NCBI RefSeq assembly: GCF_022637455.1
Contig: NZ_CP093341.1
Coordinates: forward strand, 2,542,001 to 2,606,000
Length of the DNA: 64,000 bases
Source: Lysobacter sp. S4-A87
Lineage (GTDB): Bacteria; Pseudomonadota; Gammaproteobacteria; Xanthomonadales; Xanthomonadaceae
Direction: 5' to 3'
This document shows, in pieces, positions 7,968 to 19,479 of the stretch; position 1 is the stretch's first letter, and each line of letters starts with the position of its first letter. The position numbers and the translations under genes are program-made. The notes below the pieces were generated by a model. It was given only the letters and a program-made list of their open reading frames with translations. It ran no database searches and had not been told where the DNA came from.

Positions 7968-8217
7968 TCAGGGGGAACGGGTGGTCTCGGGCACGGCAGA
8001 GGCGTGGATGATTGGCGGCGGTGACGGAGACGGCGGTTCGCGGAATGCCACCTCGTACAGGCGGTAGCGTGCTGCAGCGACCGCCGATCGACAAGGTGTC
8101 ATCGTCGCGGTAGACCTCCACGTCCGGGCGCAGCCAGGGTTCGATGCGCTCGAACTCGCCGCTGGCCATGGCGGCCTTGAACGACGGCCAGATGTCGTCC
8201 GGCCCGGCTTTGGTCAC
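7968..8217 (-). pseudogene. Small hypothetical gene with apparent frameshift
   Basis: Downstream of rep, a GTG at 8215-8217 opens a plausible reading (TKAGPDDIWPSFKAAM, then RPDVEVYRDDDTLSI). Near 8081-8085 the reading loses sense but continues naturally in another frame as VAAARYRLYEVAFREPP and ends at TGA 7968-7970. Removing one G from the GGCGG at the junction would join the two parts into a protein of about 80 aa. This is either a decayed gene or a sequencing error. No family recognised. Confidence 0.4.
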
Positions 8218-8237
8218 GGAGTCGTCGGCGGTTATCG

Positions 8238-10217
8238 CTACTCCGCCAGCAGCGCCTTGATCGCGGCGAACCCGGCCACGGCGCGCTCCTGCTTGCGCGC
8301 GGCATCGGCCACCGGGTCGGCGCCGTCGCGCTGGACTTCGGCCGCCGGCAGCTCCTCGAAGAAGCGGCTCGGCTGCAGGCGGATCTTGTCGCCCCAGCGC
8401 TGCGTTTCGCGCGAGTGCGACAGCCACAGCTGCTCCTTGGCGCGGGTGATGCCGACGTAGAGCAGGCGCCGCTCTTCTTCCAGGCTGCCTTCCTCCAGCG
8501 CCATCTCGTGCGGCAGCGTGCCGTCTTCCATGCCGACGATGAAGACGTAGCGGAACTCCAGGCCCTTGGCGCCGTGCAGCGACATCAGCCGCACCTGGTT
8601 GCCGGCGTCGCCCTTGTCGGCGTGCGACAGAAGCGCCAGCTGCGCGGCCAGTTCGCCGGGGCCGGAATTCTTGCCGCCGTCGAACCAGTCGGCCAGCTCT
8701 TCCAGGTTCTCCTTGCGGCGCTGGAAGCTGGCCTCGTCCTTGCATTGGGCGCGGATCGCGGCGAGCAGGCCGCTCTTCTCGGCCAGCACGCGCACCAGCT
8801 CGGACGGAGGAATCTTGAATGCCTCGCCGCGAAGGTGCCGGATGATGTTGACGAAGCCGTCGAGCGCGTTGCCGGCGCGCGGGGCCAACTGCTTGAGCAT
8901 GCCGATCTGTTCGGCCGCGCGCGACATCGGCATGCCGGCGTGCTGCGCCATCTCGGCGAGCTTGGACAGCGTGGTCGCGCCGACTTCGCGCTTGGGCGAC
9001 TGCACCGCGCGCAGGAACGCCGCATCGTCATCGGGATTGGCGATCAGGCGGAGCCATGACAGCGCGTCCTTCACTTCACCGCGTTCGAGGAACGCAGTTC
9101 CGCCCGACAGGTGATACGGCACGCGCAACAGCTGCAGCGCCTTCTCCAGCGCGCGGCTCTGGTGGTTGCCGCGGAACAGGATGCAGAAGTCGCTCCACGG
9201 CGCCTGCTTGGCGGCGGCGAGGAAGTGGATCTCGGCGGCGACCTTCTCCGCCTCGTGGGCGTTGTCGCGGCACTCCCAGACGCGGATGCGCTCGCCGTCG
9301 GCCTGGTCGCTCCACAGCGTCTTGGGATGTTCGTGCGGATTGTGCGCGATCAGCGCGTTGGCGGTGCGCAGCACGCGGTTGGAGCAGCGGTAGTTCTGCT
9401 CGAGCTTGATGATCTGCAGCGCCGGGTAGTCCTTGCCCAGGTTGAGAAGGTTGTCAGGGTTGGCACCGCGCCAGGCGTAGATCGACTGGTCGTCGTCGCC
9501 CACGCAGGTGAACAGTCCCTTGTCGCCGGCCAATGCCTTCAACAGGCGGTACTGTGCGTCATTGGTGTCCTGGCACTCGTCGACGAGCAGGTAGCCGATG
9601 CGCTCGCGCCAGGCCAGGCGCACGTCTTCCTCGGCTTCCAGGATCTGCACCGGCAGGCGGATCAGGTCGTCGAAGTCCACTGCGTTGAAGGTGGAAAGAC
9701 GTGCCTGGTAGCGCTGGTACAGCAGCGCCGCCTCCATCTCGCGCGGGCTCTGCGACGCGGCCAGCGCCTCGTCGGGCGAGAGTCCGGCGTTCTTCGCGCG
9801 CGATATGAGATTGCGCGCGTTGTCGATGACGTCGTTCTTGCTGCCGGGCGGCAGCAGGTCCTTGATCTGCGCGGCGCTGTCGTCGCTGTCGAACACCGAG
9901 AAGCCGCGACGCAGCCCGACCTTGGCGTGGTCGATCTGCAAAAAGCGCAGTCCCAGCGCGTGGAAGGTGCACACGGTCAGGCCTTCGGCGGCATCGCCCT
10001 TGATGCGCTTGGCGACGCGCTCCTTCATCTCCTTCGCCGACTTGTTGGTGAAGGTGATCGCGGCGATGCGCTTGGCCGGCATCCGCCCGGATGCGATCAG
10101 GTGCGCAATCTTCTCGACGATGACGCGGGTCTTGCCGCTGCCCGCGCCTGCGAGCACCAGCAAGGGGCCGTCGGTGTGGAGGACGGCAGCGCGTTGAGGG
10201 GGATTCAGACCGTGCAT
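8238..10217 (-). CDS. rep: ATP-dependent DNA helicase Rep (UvrD/SF1A)
   Basis: The 659-aa product is a full-length SF1A helicase: Walker A GAGSGKT at 24-30, motif Ia AITFTNKSAKEM, DECQD at 213-217 (motif II), GDDDQSIYAWRGA (motif III), LEQNYRCS (motif IV), MSLHGAKGLEF (motif V) and EEERRLLYVGITRA (motif VI). Length and the PPQRAAVLHTDGPLLV start match Rep more than UvrD or PcrA. Rep translocates 3' to 5' on single-stranded DNA and clears protein blocks ahead of the replisome. ATG at 10215-10217 is the only sensible start. The 198-base gap to the rightward Sel1-like gene holds the divergent promoters. Confidence 0.93.
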   Translation of the reverse strand: MHGLNPPQRAAVLHTDGPLLVLAGAGSGKTRVIVEKIAHLIASGRMPAKRIAAITFTNKSAKEMKERVAKRIKGDAAEGLTVCTFHALGLRFLQIDHAKVGLRRGFSVFDSDDSAAQIKDLLPPGSKNDVIDNARNLISRAKNAGLSPDEALAASQSPREMEAALLYQRYQARLSTFNAVDFDDLIRLPVQILEAEEDVRLAWRERIGYLLVDECQDTNDAQYRLLKALAGDKGLFTCVGDDDQSIYAWRGANPDNLLNLGKDYPALQIIKLEQNYRCSNRVLRTANALIAHNPHEHPKTLWSDQADGERIRVWECRDNAHEAEKVAAEIHFLAAAKQAPWSDFCILFRGNHQSRALEKALQLLRVPYHLSGGTAFLERGEVKDALSWLRLIANPDDDAAFLRAVQSPKREVGATTLSKLAEMAQHAGMPMSRAAEQIGMLKQLAPRAGNALDGFVNIIRHLRGEAFKIPPSELVRVLAEKSGLLAAIRAQCKDEASFQRRKENLEELADWFDGGKNSGPGELAAQLALLSHADKGDAGNQVRLMSLHGAKGLEFRYVFIVGMEDGTLPHEMALEEGSLEEERRLLYVGITRAKEQLWLSHSRETQRWGDKIRLQPSRFFEELPAAEVQRDGADPVADAARKQERAVAGFAAIKALLAE

Positions 10218-10415
10218 TGAAGGATGTTTGCTGCCGCGGTTGCGGCGACGTATTGTGCCGCAAACACCCCCCGCCGCTGGCGCTTTGTGCCGCCATTGCG
10301 CGTATTTCGTCACCGGGGGGCGCAGGTGGCGCCGCGCGATATCATCCAGGTGCCGCTTCAGGCGGCCGATGGCGGCAATGGCCGCACCCTGCACTCCGTG
10401 TATGGAGGAATCGCC

Positions 10416-11198
10416 ATGGCAACCCTTTCCGCTCGCAGCAAGGCCTGGTGGACGGGCGCGGTGCTGTCGCTGCTGGTCGTCCCGGCCCTCGCCGAGGAAC
10501 CGCTCAAGCTCGTCACCGCCACCTACATGCAGGTCGACGCCCAGCTCAAGTCCGCACAGGGCCATCCCAACGAGACCTGGCGCCTGAACGGGCTCAAGTC
10601 CTACCTGTCCGGGCACTACGACGAGGCCGTCCAGCGCTTCGAGAATGCCGCGTCCTACGCCGACAAACATTCGCAGCACTACCTCAGCCTGATGTACTGG
10701 TACGGACAGGGCGTGCCGGCCGATCCGGTGCGCGCCTATATCTGGAGCGACCTGGCGGCTGAACGCGGCGTCAACCGGCTGCTGGTTATCCGCGAGAAGA
10801 TGTGGGCAGGCCTGACGCCGGAACAGCAGCACCAGGTGCAGGAACAGGGCCCGGAGTACTACGCGAAATACGGCGACGGCGTCGCCCGTCCGCGCGCGGA
10901 CGTCGAAATCCGCCGTTTCACCCGCGACATGACCGGCAGCCACGTGGGTTATCGCAACCAGACGATCGACATCTTCCAGGGCGGCCCGCCCAATGGTTCG
11001 TTCGGAAACACCACGCCGGCCCTGCTGGCCGCGTGGATGCAGACGGTGGAAGGCACCAAGGGCGAGCAGTTCTACGCCGCCGATCGCACCGCGAACGTCT
11101 CCTACTGGCAGGCGCAGGACGCCGAGCTGGGTTCCACCGACGCAGGCAGCGTCGGCGTCGGTCCGATGGCGCCGGCGCGCGACAAGCCCAGGAACTGA
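10416..11198 (+). CDS. Exported Sel1/TPR-like protein
   Basis: This 260-aa protein has a short signal peptide (to about Ala26) and a Sel1-type helical repeat (about 62-100: YADKHSQHYLSLMYWYGQG then PVRAYIWSDLAAERG). The C-terminal third contains an unrecognised conserved-looking part (TPALLAAWMQTVEGTKGEQFYAA). The start is supported by a GGAGGAA ribosome-binding site at 10404-10410. Sel1 repeats mediate protein-protein contact in periplasmic complexes; the partner is unknown. A GTAG-headed REP palindrome follows at 11239-11290. Confidence 0.65.
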   Translation: MATLSARSKAWWTGAVLSLLVVPALAEEPLKLVTATYMQVDAQLKSAQGHPNETWRLNGLKSYLSGHYDEAVQRFENAASYADKHSQHYLSLMYWYGQGVPADPVRAYIWSDLAAERGVNRLLVIREKMWAGLTPEQQHQVQEQGPEYYAKYGDGVARPRADVEIRRFTRDMTGSHVGYRNQTIDIFQGGPPNGSFGNTTPALLAAWMQTVEGTKGEQFYAADRTANVSYWQAQDAELGSTDAGSVGVGPMAPARDKPRN

Positions 11199-11238
11199 CC
11201 ACCGCCCAGACCACCGCTCATTCGAAAACCTCCTTAAT

Positions 11239-11290
11239 GTAGGAGCCAGCTTGCTGGCGACCGCCCTGCGGTCGCCGATAAGCTGGCTCC
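11239..11290. repeat. GTAG-headed REP-like palindrome
   Basis: GTAG (11239-11242) leads into nested perfect stems: outer 11242-11252 with 11280-11290 (11 bp) and inner 11256-11264 with 11268-11276 (9 bp, CCT loop). This is the form of REP elements mobilised by RAYT transposases in Pseudomonas and Stenotrophomonas. It sits between two rightward genes, 21 bases before the methylglyoxal synthase start. Confidence 0.75.
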
Positions 11291-11311
11291 GTTCATTCAG
11301 GGGGAACACCC

Positions 11312-12187
11312 ATGCGCCTTGGTCTGGCCGCCAACCGTCTGCACCATCTCAGTGAGGACGCGGCGCTGTTCCGCTGGCTGCGCGCCTGCGAATCCGGAAT
11401 CCGCGAGATGCAGGTCAGCCTGCACGTGGTCGGACGCACCTTCGACGCGATCACCGCCGCCGGCATGCTCGCCGGCTACCCGGGCCTGCGCCGCTATCCC
11501 TATGGCCGCGAGGGGGGCCTGATGAAGCTGGTGGCGGAAGTGGTGGGGGTCGACCATGACGAACGCACGCTCGACGGCGCGATCTACCTGATCGATCCGG
11601 TCGATCCGTCCTCGGTGTTTCCGGAGGCGGCCGCGCTCAAGCGCCAGTGCGTCATCCACGGCAAGCCCTTCATCACCACGGTGGCCTCGGCCCGCGACTG
11701 GGTCGAGGCGGAGCGGATTCGCGCCGGCCTGCTCCCGGACCCCTCCGCCGATCGCCTGCACGATTTCGAGGGGCAGACGATGGCGCTGATCGCCCACGAT
11801 GCGATGAAGCCGCAAATGATGGCCTTCGCCGCCGAGAACTTCGACCTGCTCTCGCGCTTCGCCCGCCGCGTCGCCACCGGCACCACCGGGCAGCGCCTTA
11901 ACGAGCTGGCCTGGAGCCGCGGCTGGCCGCAGGGCCGCTCGTGGGTGCATCGCTACCAGAGCGGCCCAATGGGCGGCGACGCCCAGATCGCCGACCTGGT
12001 GCTGGAGCGTCGCTGCCAGCGCGCGATCTTCTTCGAGGATCCGCACGTGGCGCGCCAGCACGAGGCCGACATCCAGCTGCTCGAGCGCGCGGTGACCACC
12101 GTCACCGACGAGGCCGTGTGCATCACTGCCCCGGCCGTGGCCCAGCGCTGGGCGAGTGCGGCAGCGGAGCGTGCCAGGCGCCGCTGA
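11312..12187 (+). CDS. mgsA: Methylglyoxal synthase with duplicated, degenerate N-terminal domain
   Basis: The C-terminal half (about 156-285) is a complete methylglyoxal synthase: AHD at 161-163 with Lys166, ATGTTG at 188-193, SGPMGGD ending at Asp223, Asp243, His250 and Asp253, matching E. coli MgsA His19/Asp20/Lys23, Asp71, Asp91, His98 and Asp101. It converts dihydroxyacetone phosphate to methylglyoxal and phosphate. The N-terminal half (1-130) follows the same plan (LHVVGRTF, YGREGGLMK, AIYLIDPVDP) but has Asn-Arg for His-Asp, Leu70 for the catalytic Asp and no His98 equivalent. At 291 aa it is nearly twice the usual length of about 150. tdk follows after 19 bases. Confidence 0.85.
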   Translation: MRLGLAANRLHHLSEDAALFRWLRACESGIREMQVSLHVVGRTFDAITAAGMLAGYPGLRRYPYGREGGLMKLVAEVVGVDHDERTLDGAIYLIDPVDPSSVFPEAAALKRQCVIHGKPFITTVASARDWVEAERIRAGLLPDPSADRLHDFEGQTMALIAHDAMKPQMMAFAAENFDLLSRFARRVATGTTGQRLNELAWSRGWPQGRSWVHRYQSGPMGGDAQIADLVLERRCQRAIFFEDPHVARQHEADIQLLERAVTTVTDEAVCITAPAVAQRWASAAAERARRR

Positions 12188-12206
12188 CCGCCTTTAAACT
12201 GCACGC

Positions 12207-12830
12207 ATGGCCAAGCTCTATTTCTATTATTCGGCGATGAACGCCGGCAAGACCACGACGCTGCTGCAGTCGGCGCACAACTACCGCGAGCGCGGCATGC
12301 GCGTGGCGATCCTCACCCCGCGCCTGGACGATCGCGCCGGCAGCGGCACGGTGGCTTCGCGTATCGGCCTGCGCGCCGATGGCATCGCCTTCGAGCGCAA
12401 CGACGACCTGGAAGCCATCGTCCGTTCCGACATCCTCGCCCACGGCCCGTTGCATTGCGTGCTGGTGGACGAGGCGCAGTTCCTGAACCGGTCGCAGGTC
12501 TGGCAGTTGAGCGAGGTGGTCGATGCGCTGCGCATCCCGGTGCTCTGCTACGGCCTGCGCACCGATTTTCGCGGCGAGCTGTTCGAGGGCAGCCAGTACC
12601 TGCTCGCCTGGGCCGACGAACTGACCGAGATCAAGACCATCTGCCACAGCGGCAAGAAGGCGACGATGGTGGTTCGCGTGGATGCCCAGGGCCGTGCGGT
12701 GCACGAGGGGCCGCAGGTCGAGATCGGTGGCAACGACCGCTACATCTCGGTATCGCGCGCGGAGTACAAGAAGATCATGCGCGGCGAAGGCACGATCGAG
12801 CCGGTGCAGCCGTCGCTGCAGCTGGGCTAG
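12207..12830 (+). CDS. tdk: Thymidine kinase
   Basis: This 207-aa type II thymidine kinase phosphorylates thymidine (salvage to dTMP). The P-loop SAMNAGKTT spans 9-17, VDEAQF is the Walker B region, and the lid and substrate segment [24 protein letters not shown] is intact. In E. coli the structural zinc is held by Cys145, Cys147, Cys182 and His185; here the equivalent segments read TICHSGKK and ISVSRAEY, keeping only the first Cys. The enzyme is probably active but lacks a normal zinc site. It starts 19 bases after mgsA and converges with the kinase gene 2 bases beyond. Confidence 0.93.
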   Translation: MAKLYFYYSAMNAGKTTTLLQSAHNYRERGMRVAILTPRLDDRAGSGTVASRIGLRADGIAFERNDDLEAIVRSDILAHGPLHCVLVDEAQFLNRSQVWQLSEVVDALRIPVLCYGLRTDFRGELFEGSQYLLAWADELTEIKTICHSGKKATMVVRVDAQGRAVHEGPQVEIGGNDRYISVSRAEYKKIMRGEGTIEPVQPSLQLG

Positions 12831-12832
12831 CT

Positions 12833-15664
<2,832 letters not shown>

Positions 15665-15685
15665 GGGGCTGCCCCTGGGCTGGCC

Positions 15686-16249
15686 TCAGGAGTCTTTCAG
15701 CGACGCCAGCAGGAACAGCCGCGCCTTCTGCCAGTCGCGACGGATGCTGCGCTCGGAGCGTTCCAGCAGTGCGGCGATCTCCAGCTCCGACAGGCCGGCG
15801 AAATACCGAAGTTCCACCACCTGGGCCAGGCGCGGATCGACTGCGGCCAGCTTGGTCAGTGCGGTGTCCAGGCCGAGGGTGTCCTCGTCCAGGCGCAGTC
15901 CGCCTTCGACATCGTCGGGCAGTTCGGTGACGCGGTGCAGGTCGCCGCCACGCTTCTGCGCCAGGCGCTGGCGGGCGTAATCGACCACCACCGAACGCAT
16001 GGCGGAGGCGGCATAGGCGAAGAAATGCGCGCGATCGTCGAACTGCGCTTCACGGCGGCCGATCAGCTTGAGATAGGCCTCGTGCACGAGCGCGGTGGCG
16101 TCGAGCGTCTGCCCGTGCTGGCCGGCGAGCTGGCGCCGAGCCATGGTGTGAAGTTCCTGGTAGAGGGTGGCCAGGACGCGGTCCAACGCGCCACGGTCGC
16201 CTTCACGTGCAGCATCCAGCAGCAATGTGATATCGGCAGTTTCGGCCAT
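15686..16249 (-). CDS. ECF sigma factor, ECF43-like
   Basis: The 187-aa protein has sigma region 2 (TALVHEAYLKL, then FFAYAASAMRSVVVDYARQR) and region 4 (LRYFAGLSELEIAALLERSERSIRRDWQKAR). In region 2.2 the usual acidic DAED core is replaced by DATA, with Thr52. ECF43-type factors lack the acidic patch and bind RNA polymerase only after a kinase phosphorylates a threonine there. The start at 16247-16249 has GGAGGG upstream; the open frame beyond it looks non-coding. No anti-sigma factor is present; the kinase downstream takes that place. Confidence 0.85.
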   Translation of the reverse strand: MAETADITLLLDAAREGDRGALDRVLATLYQELHTMARRQLAGQHGQTLDATALVHEAYLKLIGRREAQFDDRAHFFAYAASAMRSVVVDYARQRLAQKRGGDLHRVTELPDDVEGGLRLDEDTLGLDTALTKLAAVDPRLAQVVELRYFAGLSELEIAALLERSERSIRRDWQKARLFLLASLKDS

Positions 16250-16328
16250 AGGGAGCCCCCTCCGCAGTGGCCGGACTATAGCGCGTTTCGCTGTTTTGGC
16301 CTGTGCACGAAGGCCTTCACATCCATTG

Positions 16329-16354
16329 GTCATCCCCGGCTTCGCGGGGATGAC
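16329..16354. repeat. Short dispersed palindrome (GTCATCCCC family)
   Basis: GTCATCCCC (16329-16337) pairs with GGGGATGAC (16346-16354) across GGCTTCGC. Related copies lie at 29064-29081, 47294-47309, 48022-48041 and 48086-48105, all between genes. It separates the sigma gene promoter from the mutM stop and may also act as a transcript end. Confidence 0.65.
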
Positions 16355-16364
16355 GAGAGCGGGC

Positions 16365-17177
16365 CTACTTCTGGCAAGTTCCGCACCACACCGTCGCACG
16401 CTGCCCGATTGCAGCGTGTTTCAAGGGTCGGCCGCAACGCGGGCAGGGCTCGCCACCGCGGCCGTAAGCCGACAGTTCCTGCTCGAAATAGCCCGGCGCA
16501 CCGTCGGGACTGATGAAGTCGCGAAGCGTCGTGCCACCGCGGTCGATGGCGTGGCCGAGGATGCGGCGGATCTGTGCGACCAGTGTCTGGTAGCGCTCCC
16601 GCGACACCTTGCCAGCCGCCCGCAGCGGCGAAACTCGGGCGGCGAACAGGGCCTCGGCGACGTAGATGTTGCCCACCCCGACCACCACCTTCTGGTCCAT
16701 CAGGAAGGTCTTCACCGGCGCGCTGCGGCCGCGGCTGAGCGCGAACAGGTAGTCGCCGTCGAAGTCGTCCGACAGCGGTTCCGGCCCCAGGCCCGCCAGC
16801 AGGTCGTGGGTCTCGCCCGGCCCCTGCCAGAGCAGGCTGCCGAAGCGACGCGGGTCGTTGAAGCGCAGCACCTGGCCCGAGTCCAGGGCCAGGTCGACGT
16901 GGTCGTGGGCGCGCACCGGGGTGTCGCCCGGCAGCACCCGCAGGCTGCCCGACATGCCCAGGTGCAGCAGTGCACTGCCGGCGGCGGTGTCGAGCAACAG
17001 GTACTTGGCGCGGCGGCGAACCGCTTCGATGCGCTGGCCGGGCAGGACCTGGCGGATCTCGTCCGGGATCGGCCAGCGCAGGTCGGGCCGGCGCAGGGTG
17101 GCGGTGACCACGCGACGGCCTTCGACGTGCGGCGCCAGGCCGCGACGGGTGGTTTCTACTTCGGGCAACTCGGGCAT
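16365..17177 (-). CDS. mutM: Formamidopyrimidine-DNA glycosylase
   Basis: This 270-aa enzyme removes 8-oxoguanine and other oxidised purines and nicks the DNA. After Met removal the catalytic Pro2 and Glu3 are in the MPELPEVET signature; the helix-two-turn-helix VGVGNIYVAEALF and the C-terminal zinc finger (CPRCG ... CGTCQ) are complete. Length is normal for Fpg. It is divergent from the CHAD gene, sharing a promoter gap of about 50 bases. Confidence 0.95.
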   Translation of the reverse strand: MPELPEVETTRRGLAPHVEGRRVVTATLRRPDLRWPIPDEIRQVLPGQRIEAVRRRAKYLLLDTAAGSALLHLGMSGSLRVLPGDTPVRAHDHVDLALDSGQVLRFNDPRRFGSLLWQGPGETHDLLAGLGPEPLSDDFDGDYLFALSRGRSAPVKTFLMDQKVVVGVGNIYVAEALFAARVSPLRAAGKVSRERYQTLVAQIRRILGHAIDRGGTTLRDFISPDGAPGYFEQELSAYGRGGEPCPRCGRPLKHAAIGQRATVWCGTCQK

Positions 17178-17226
17178 GTGGCGAGCGTACTATCCGGACA
17201 TCCGATGGGTGGGGTCCGGGCACCCG

Positions 17227-18117
17227 ATGGTCAAGGCCGCAATGGGCACGAGCGCGGAAACGTCCAGCATTGCCGTCGACCGCAAGGTCGTCGCCATGCC
17301 CGTATTGCCGATGCCCTCGCCGGGGCCGGACCTGCGCGACTACGCGCTGTCCGAGCTGGACGCCGCCCTGGATGCGCTCGGCCAGCCCGGCGACGAAATC
17401 CATGAAGGCATCCACCGTGCCCGCAAGGGCCTGCGTCGCGTGCGCGCAGCCCTTGCGCTGGGCGACGGCATCCTCGGCCCGGGAGTTGCGCTGCTCGACC
17501 GCGAGATCAAGCACCTCAACACCGGGCTGTCCGGACTGCGCGATGCGCATGCACTGGTGGAAACGCTGGAGCGGTTGCGCAAGCGTTCGCGCAAGGGCGA
17601 GACCCGGCAACTGCTCGACCAGGCTGGGGCCGATGCCGTCGTCGCCCGCATGGCCATCACCGAAGTGGAGTTGTCGATGGATCCGGGCCTGGGCCAGCGC
17701 CGCGGATTGATCGAGGTGCTGGCGGCGGCGGTGCCCGCGCTGGACTGGGCGCGACTGACGCCATCTGCGGCGCGAATGGCCCTGGCCGACAGCGACGACC
17801 GCAGCCAGAACGCGCGCGACATCGCCCTGCGGAAGGGCCGGGACAGCGACTGGCACCGCTGGCGGCGCCGGGCCCGGCGCGCGTCGCAGCAGCGGCGCGC
17901 GCTGGAAGCGGCGGGCGTGAGCGTTCCGGCGACCGAGCCTGACGTCTTCGACAAACGCACCACCGAACGCCTCGGCGAAGCCCAGGATCTGACCCTGCTG
18001 CTCGACCACTGCGGCAAGGGATCCCCGTTCAGCAAGGAAGACCGCCGCGCCCTGCGCGCCTACGCCGAACCGGCCCTGGCGCGACTGCGCAAGCGGATTT
18101 CGACCGTCCGTCGCTGA
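17227..18117 (+). CDS. CHAD domain protein
   Basis: A 296-aa protein (292 or fewer if a later ATG at 17242 or 17296 is used). It is almost wholly helical with the CHAD signature: conserved His and Arg/Lys in EIHEGIHRARKGLRRVRAALAL near 58-80 and basic helices further on (HRWRRRARRASQQRRAL, ARLRKRIS). CHAD modules bind inorganic polyphosphate through this basic channel. Start choice is uncertain because no strong ribosome-binding site distinguishes the candidates. It stands alone between mutM and the desaturase; no ppk or ppx gene is nearby. Confidence 0.75.
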   Translation: MVKAAMGTSAETSSIAVDRKVVAMPVLPMPSPGPDLRDYALSELDAALDALGQPGDEIHEGIHRARKGLRRVRAALALGDGILGPGVALLDREIKHLNTGLSGLRDAHALVETLERLRKRSRKGETRQLLDQAGADAVVARMAITEVELSMDPGLGQRRGLIEVLAAAVPALDWARLTPSAARMALADSDDRSQNARDIALRKGRDSDWHRWRRRARRASQQRRALEAAGVSVPATEPDVFDKRTTERLGEAQDLTLLLDHCGKGSPFSKEDRRALRAYAEPALARLRKRISTVRR

Positions 18118-18233
18118 TCGCGCGGGTCGGTCTTGCGGGCCGATGTGAACGACCCCATCACATCTTCCGGCCATACCGGCGCGCAGGGTGGGCCGGGGCT
18201 GGCATCATCACCTCAGGATCGAGCGTGTTTGCC

Positions 18234-18259
18234 GGTCTGACTGTGCGGTCTGACTGTGC
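18234..18259 (+). promoter_or_regulatory. Tandem 13-bp repeat before the desaturase gene
   Basis: GGTCTGACTGTGC occurs twice head to tail (18234-18246 and 18247-18259), ending 18 bases before the desaturase ATG at 18278. Such a position suits a regulator site or a leader element. No known regulator motif is recognised. Confidence 0.4.
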
Positions 18260-18277
18260 GTTTCGGGAGTTATTTCA

Positions 18278-19465
18278 ATGTTCGTTTCATCCCTGCTCGA
18301 TTTCCTTGCCGGCGGCATCCTCCAGGCCAGTTGGGTCGAGCTTCTCGTCTATCTCCTGGTCGTCACCCAGCTGACGATCTTCTCGGTCACGCTCTATCTG
18401 CACCGTTCGATGGCGCATCGCTCCGTCGACTTCCATCCGGTGCTGGCGCATTTCTTCCGCTTCTGGACGTGGCTGACCACCTCGATGATCACGCGCGAGT
18501 GGGCAGCGATCCATCGCAAGCATCACGCCAAGTGCGAGACCGAGGAAGACCCGCACAGCCCGCAGTTCAAGGGCATCGACACGGTGATGTGGCGCGGCGT
18601 CGAGCTGTACCGCGAAGCGCGCGCGCAGCGCGACGACATCGAGAAGTACGGCAAGGGCTGCCCGGACGACTGGATCGAACGCAACCTCTACACCCGCCAC
18701 GCGACGATGGGGCCGGTGGTGTTGCTGTTCGTCAGCTTCGCGCTGTTCGGTTTCGCCGGCGTCGCCGTGTGGGCGATCCAGATGCTGTGGATTCCGTTCT
18801 GGGCCGCTGGCGTGGTCAACGGCCTGGGCCACTGGTGGGGCTACCGCAATTTCGAAACCACCGACACCGCGACCAACCTCACCCCGTGGGGCTTCTGGAT
18901 CGGCGGCGAAGAGCTGCACAACAACCACCATGCGTTCCCGAGCTCGGCGAAGTTCGCGCTGCGCAAGTTCGAGTTCGACATCGGCTGGAGCGCGATCAAG
19001 CTGTTCGAGAAGGTGGGCCTGGCCAAGGTGCTGCGCGTCGCACCGACCCTGGACGTACGCCCCAACATCGCCATGCCCGACAGCGAGACGTTGAAAGCGT
19101 TGCTGGCGATCCGCTTCCAGGCGATGACCGACTACTACCGCAACGTCACCCTGCCGGCGCTGCGCGAAGCGAAGTTCAAGCTGCCGCGCAGCCTGCGCCA
19201 GGGCCTGGCCGACGACGGTCGCTGGCTCGACGACGACAAGCGCGCCAAATTGCAGGCCTGGCTGGCCGAGCGCCCGAGCATGGCCACGCTGGCCGAGTAC
19301 CGCCAGCGACTGGCGCAGGTGCTCGATGAGCGTTCGCATGATGCCCAGGCTACGCTGGCCAAGCTGCAGGCCTGGTGCGCCGAGGCCGAGGCCAGTGGCA
19401 ACCAGGCACTGCAGGCGTTCTCCGCACGGCTGAAGGGCTACGCCCTCGCACCGGCGCACGCCTGA
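18278..19465 (+). CDS. Membrane acyl desaturase (DesA/stearoyl-CoA type)
   Basis: This 395-aa di-iron desaturase has all three histidine boxes: HRSMAH (42-47), HRKHH (79-83) and HNNHH (214-218). Hydrophobic segments lie near 20-40 and 145-180. It introduces a cis double bond, probably delta-9, into acyl chains of membrane lipids or acyl-CoA, giving an aerobic route to membrane fluidity. The C-terminal 150 residues are a charged helical extension seen in Pseudomonas DesA-like enzymes. The leader carries a 13-bp tandem repeat; GGGAG lies before the ATG. Confidence 0.88.
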   Translation: MFVSSLLDFLAGGILQASWVELLVYLLVVTQLTIFSVTLYLHRSMAHRSVDFHPVLAHFFRFWTWLTTSMITREWAAIHRKHHAKCETEEDPHSPQFKGIDTVMWRGVELYREARAQRDDIEKYGKGCPDDWIERNLYTRHATMGPVVLLFVSFALFGFAGVAVWAIQMLWIPFWAAGVVNGLGHWWGYRNFETTDTATNLTPWGFWIGGEELHNNHHAFPSSAKFALRKFEFDIGWSAIKLFEKVGLAKVLRVAPTLDVRPNIAMPDSETLKALLAIRFQAMTDYYRNVTLPALREAKFKLPRSLRQGLADDGRWLDDDKRAKLQAWLAERPSMATLAEYRQRLAQVLDERSHDAQATLAKLQAWCAEAEASGNQALQAFSARLKGYALAPAHA

Positions 19466-19479
19466 GCACCTCGCGCGTG

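Noticed and set aside
7957-8745. Fusion of the VOC protein with upstream coding sequence in one frame
   Set aside because: The frame is open through the spacer only because stop codons are rare; the VOC protein has its own start and the better coding frame upstream ends at 7968.
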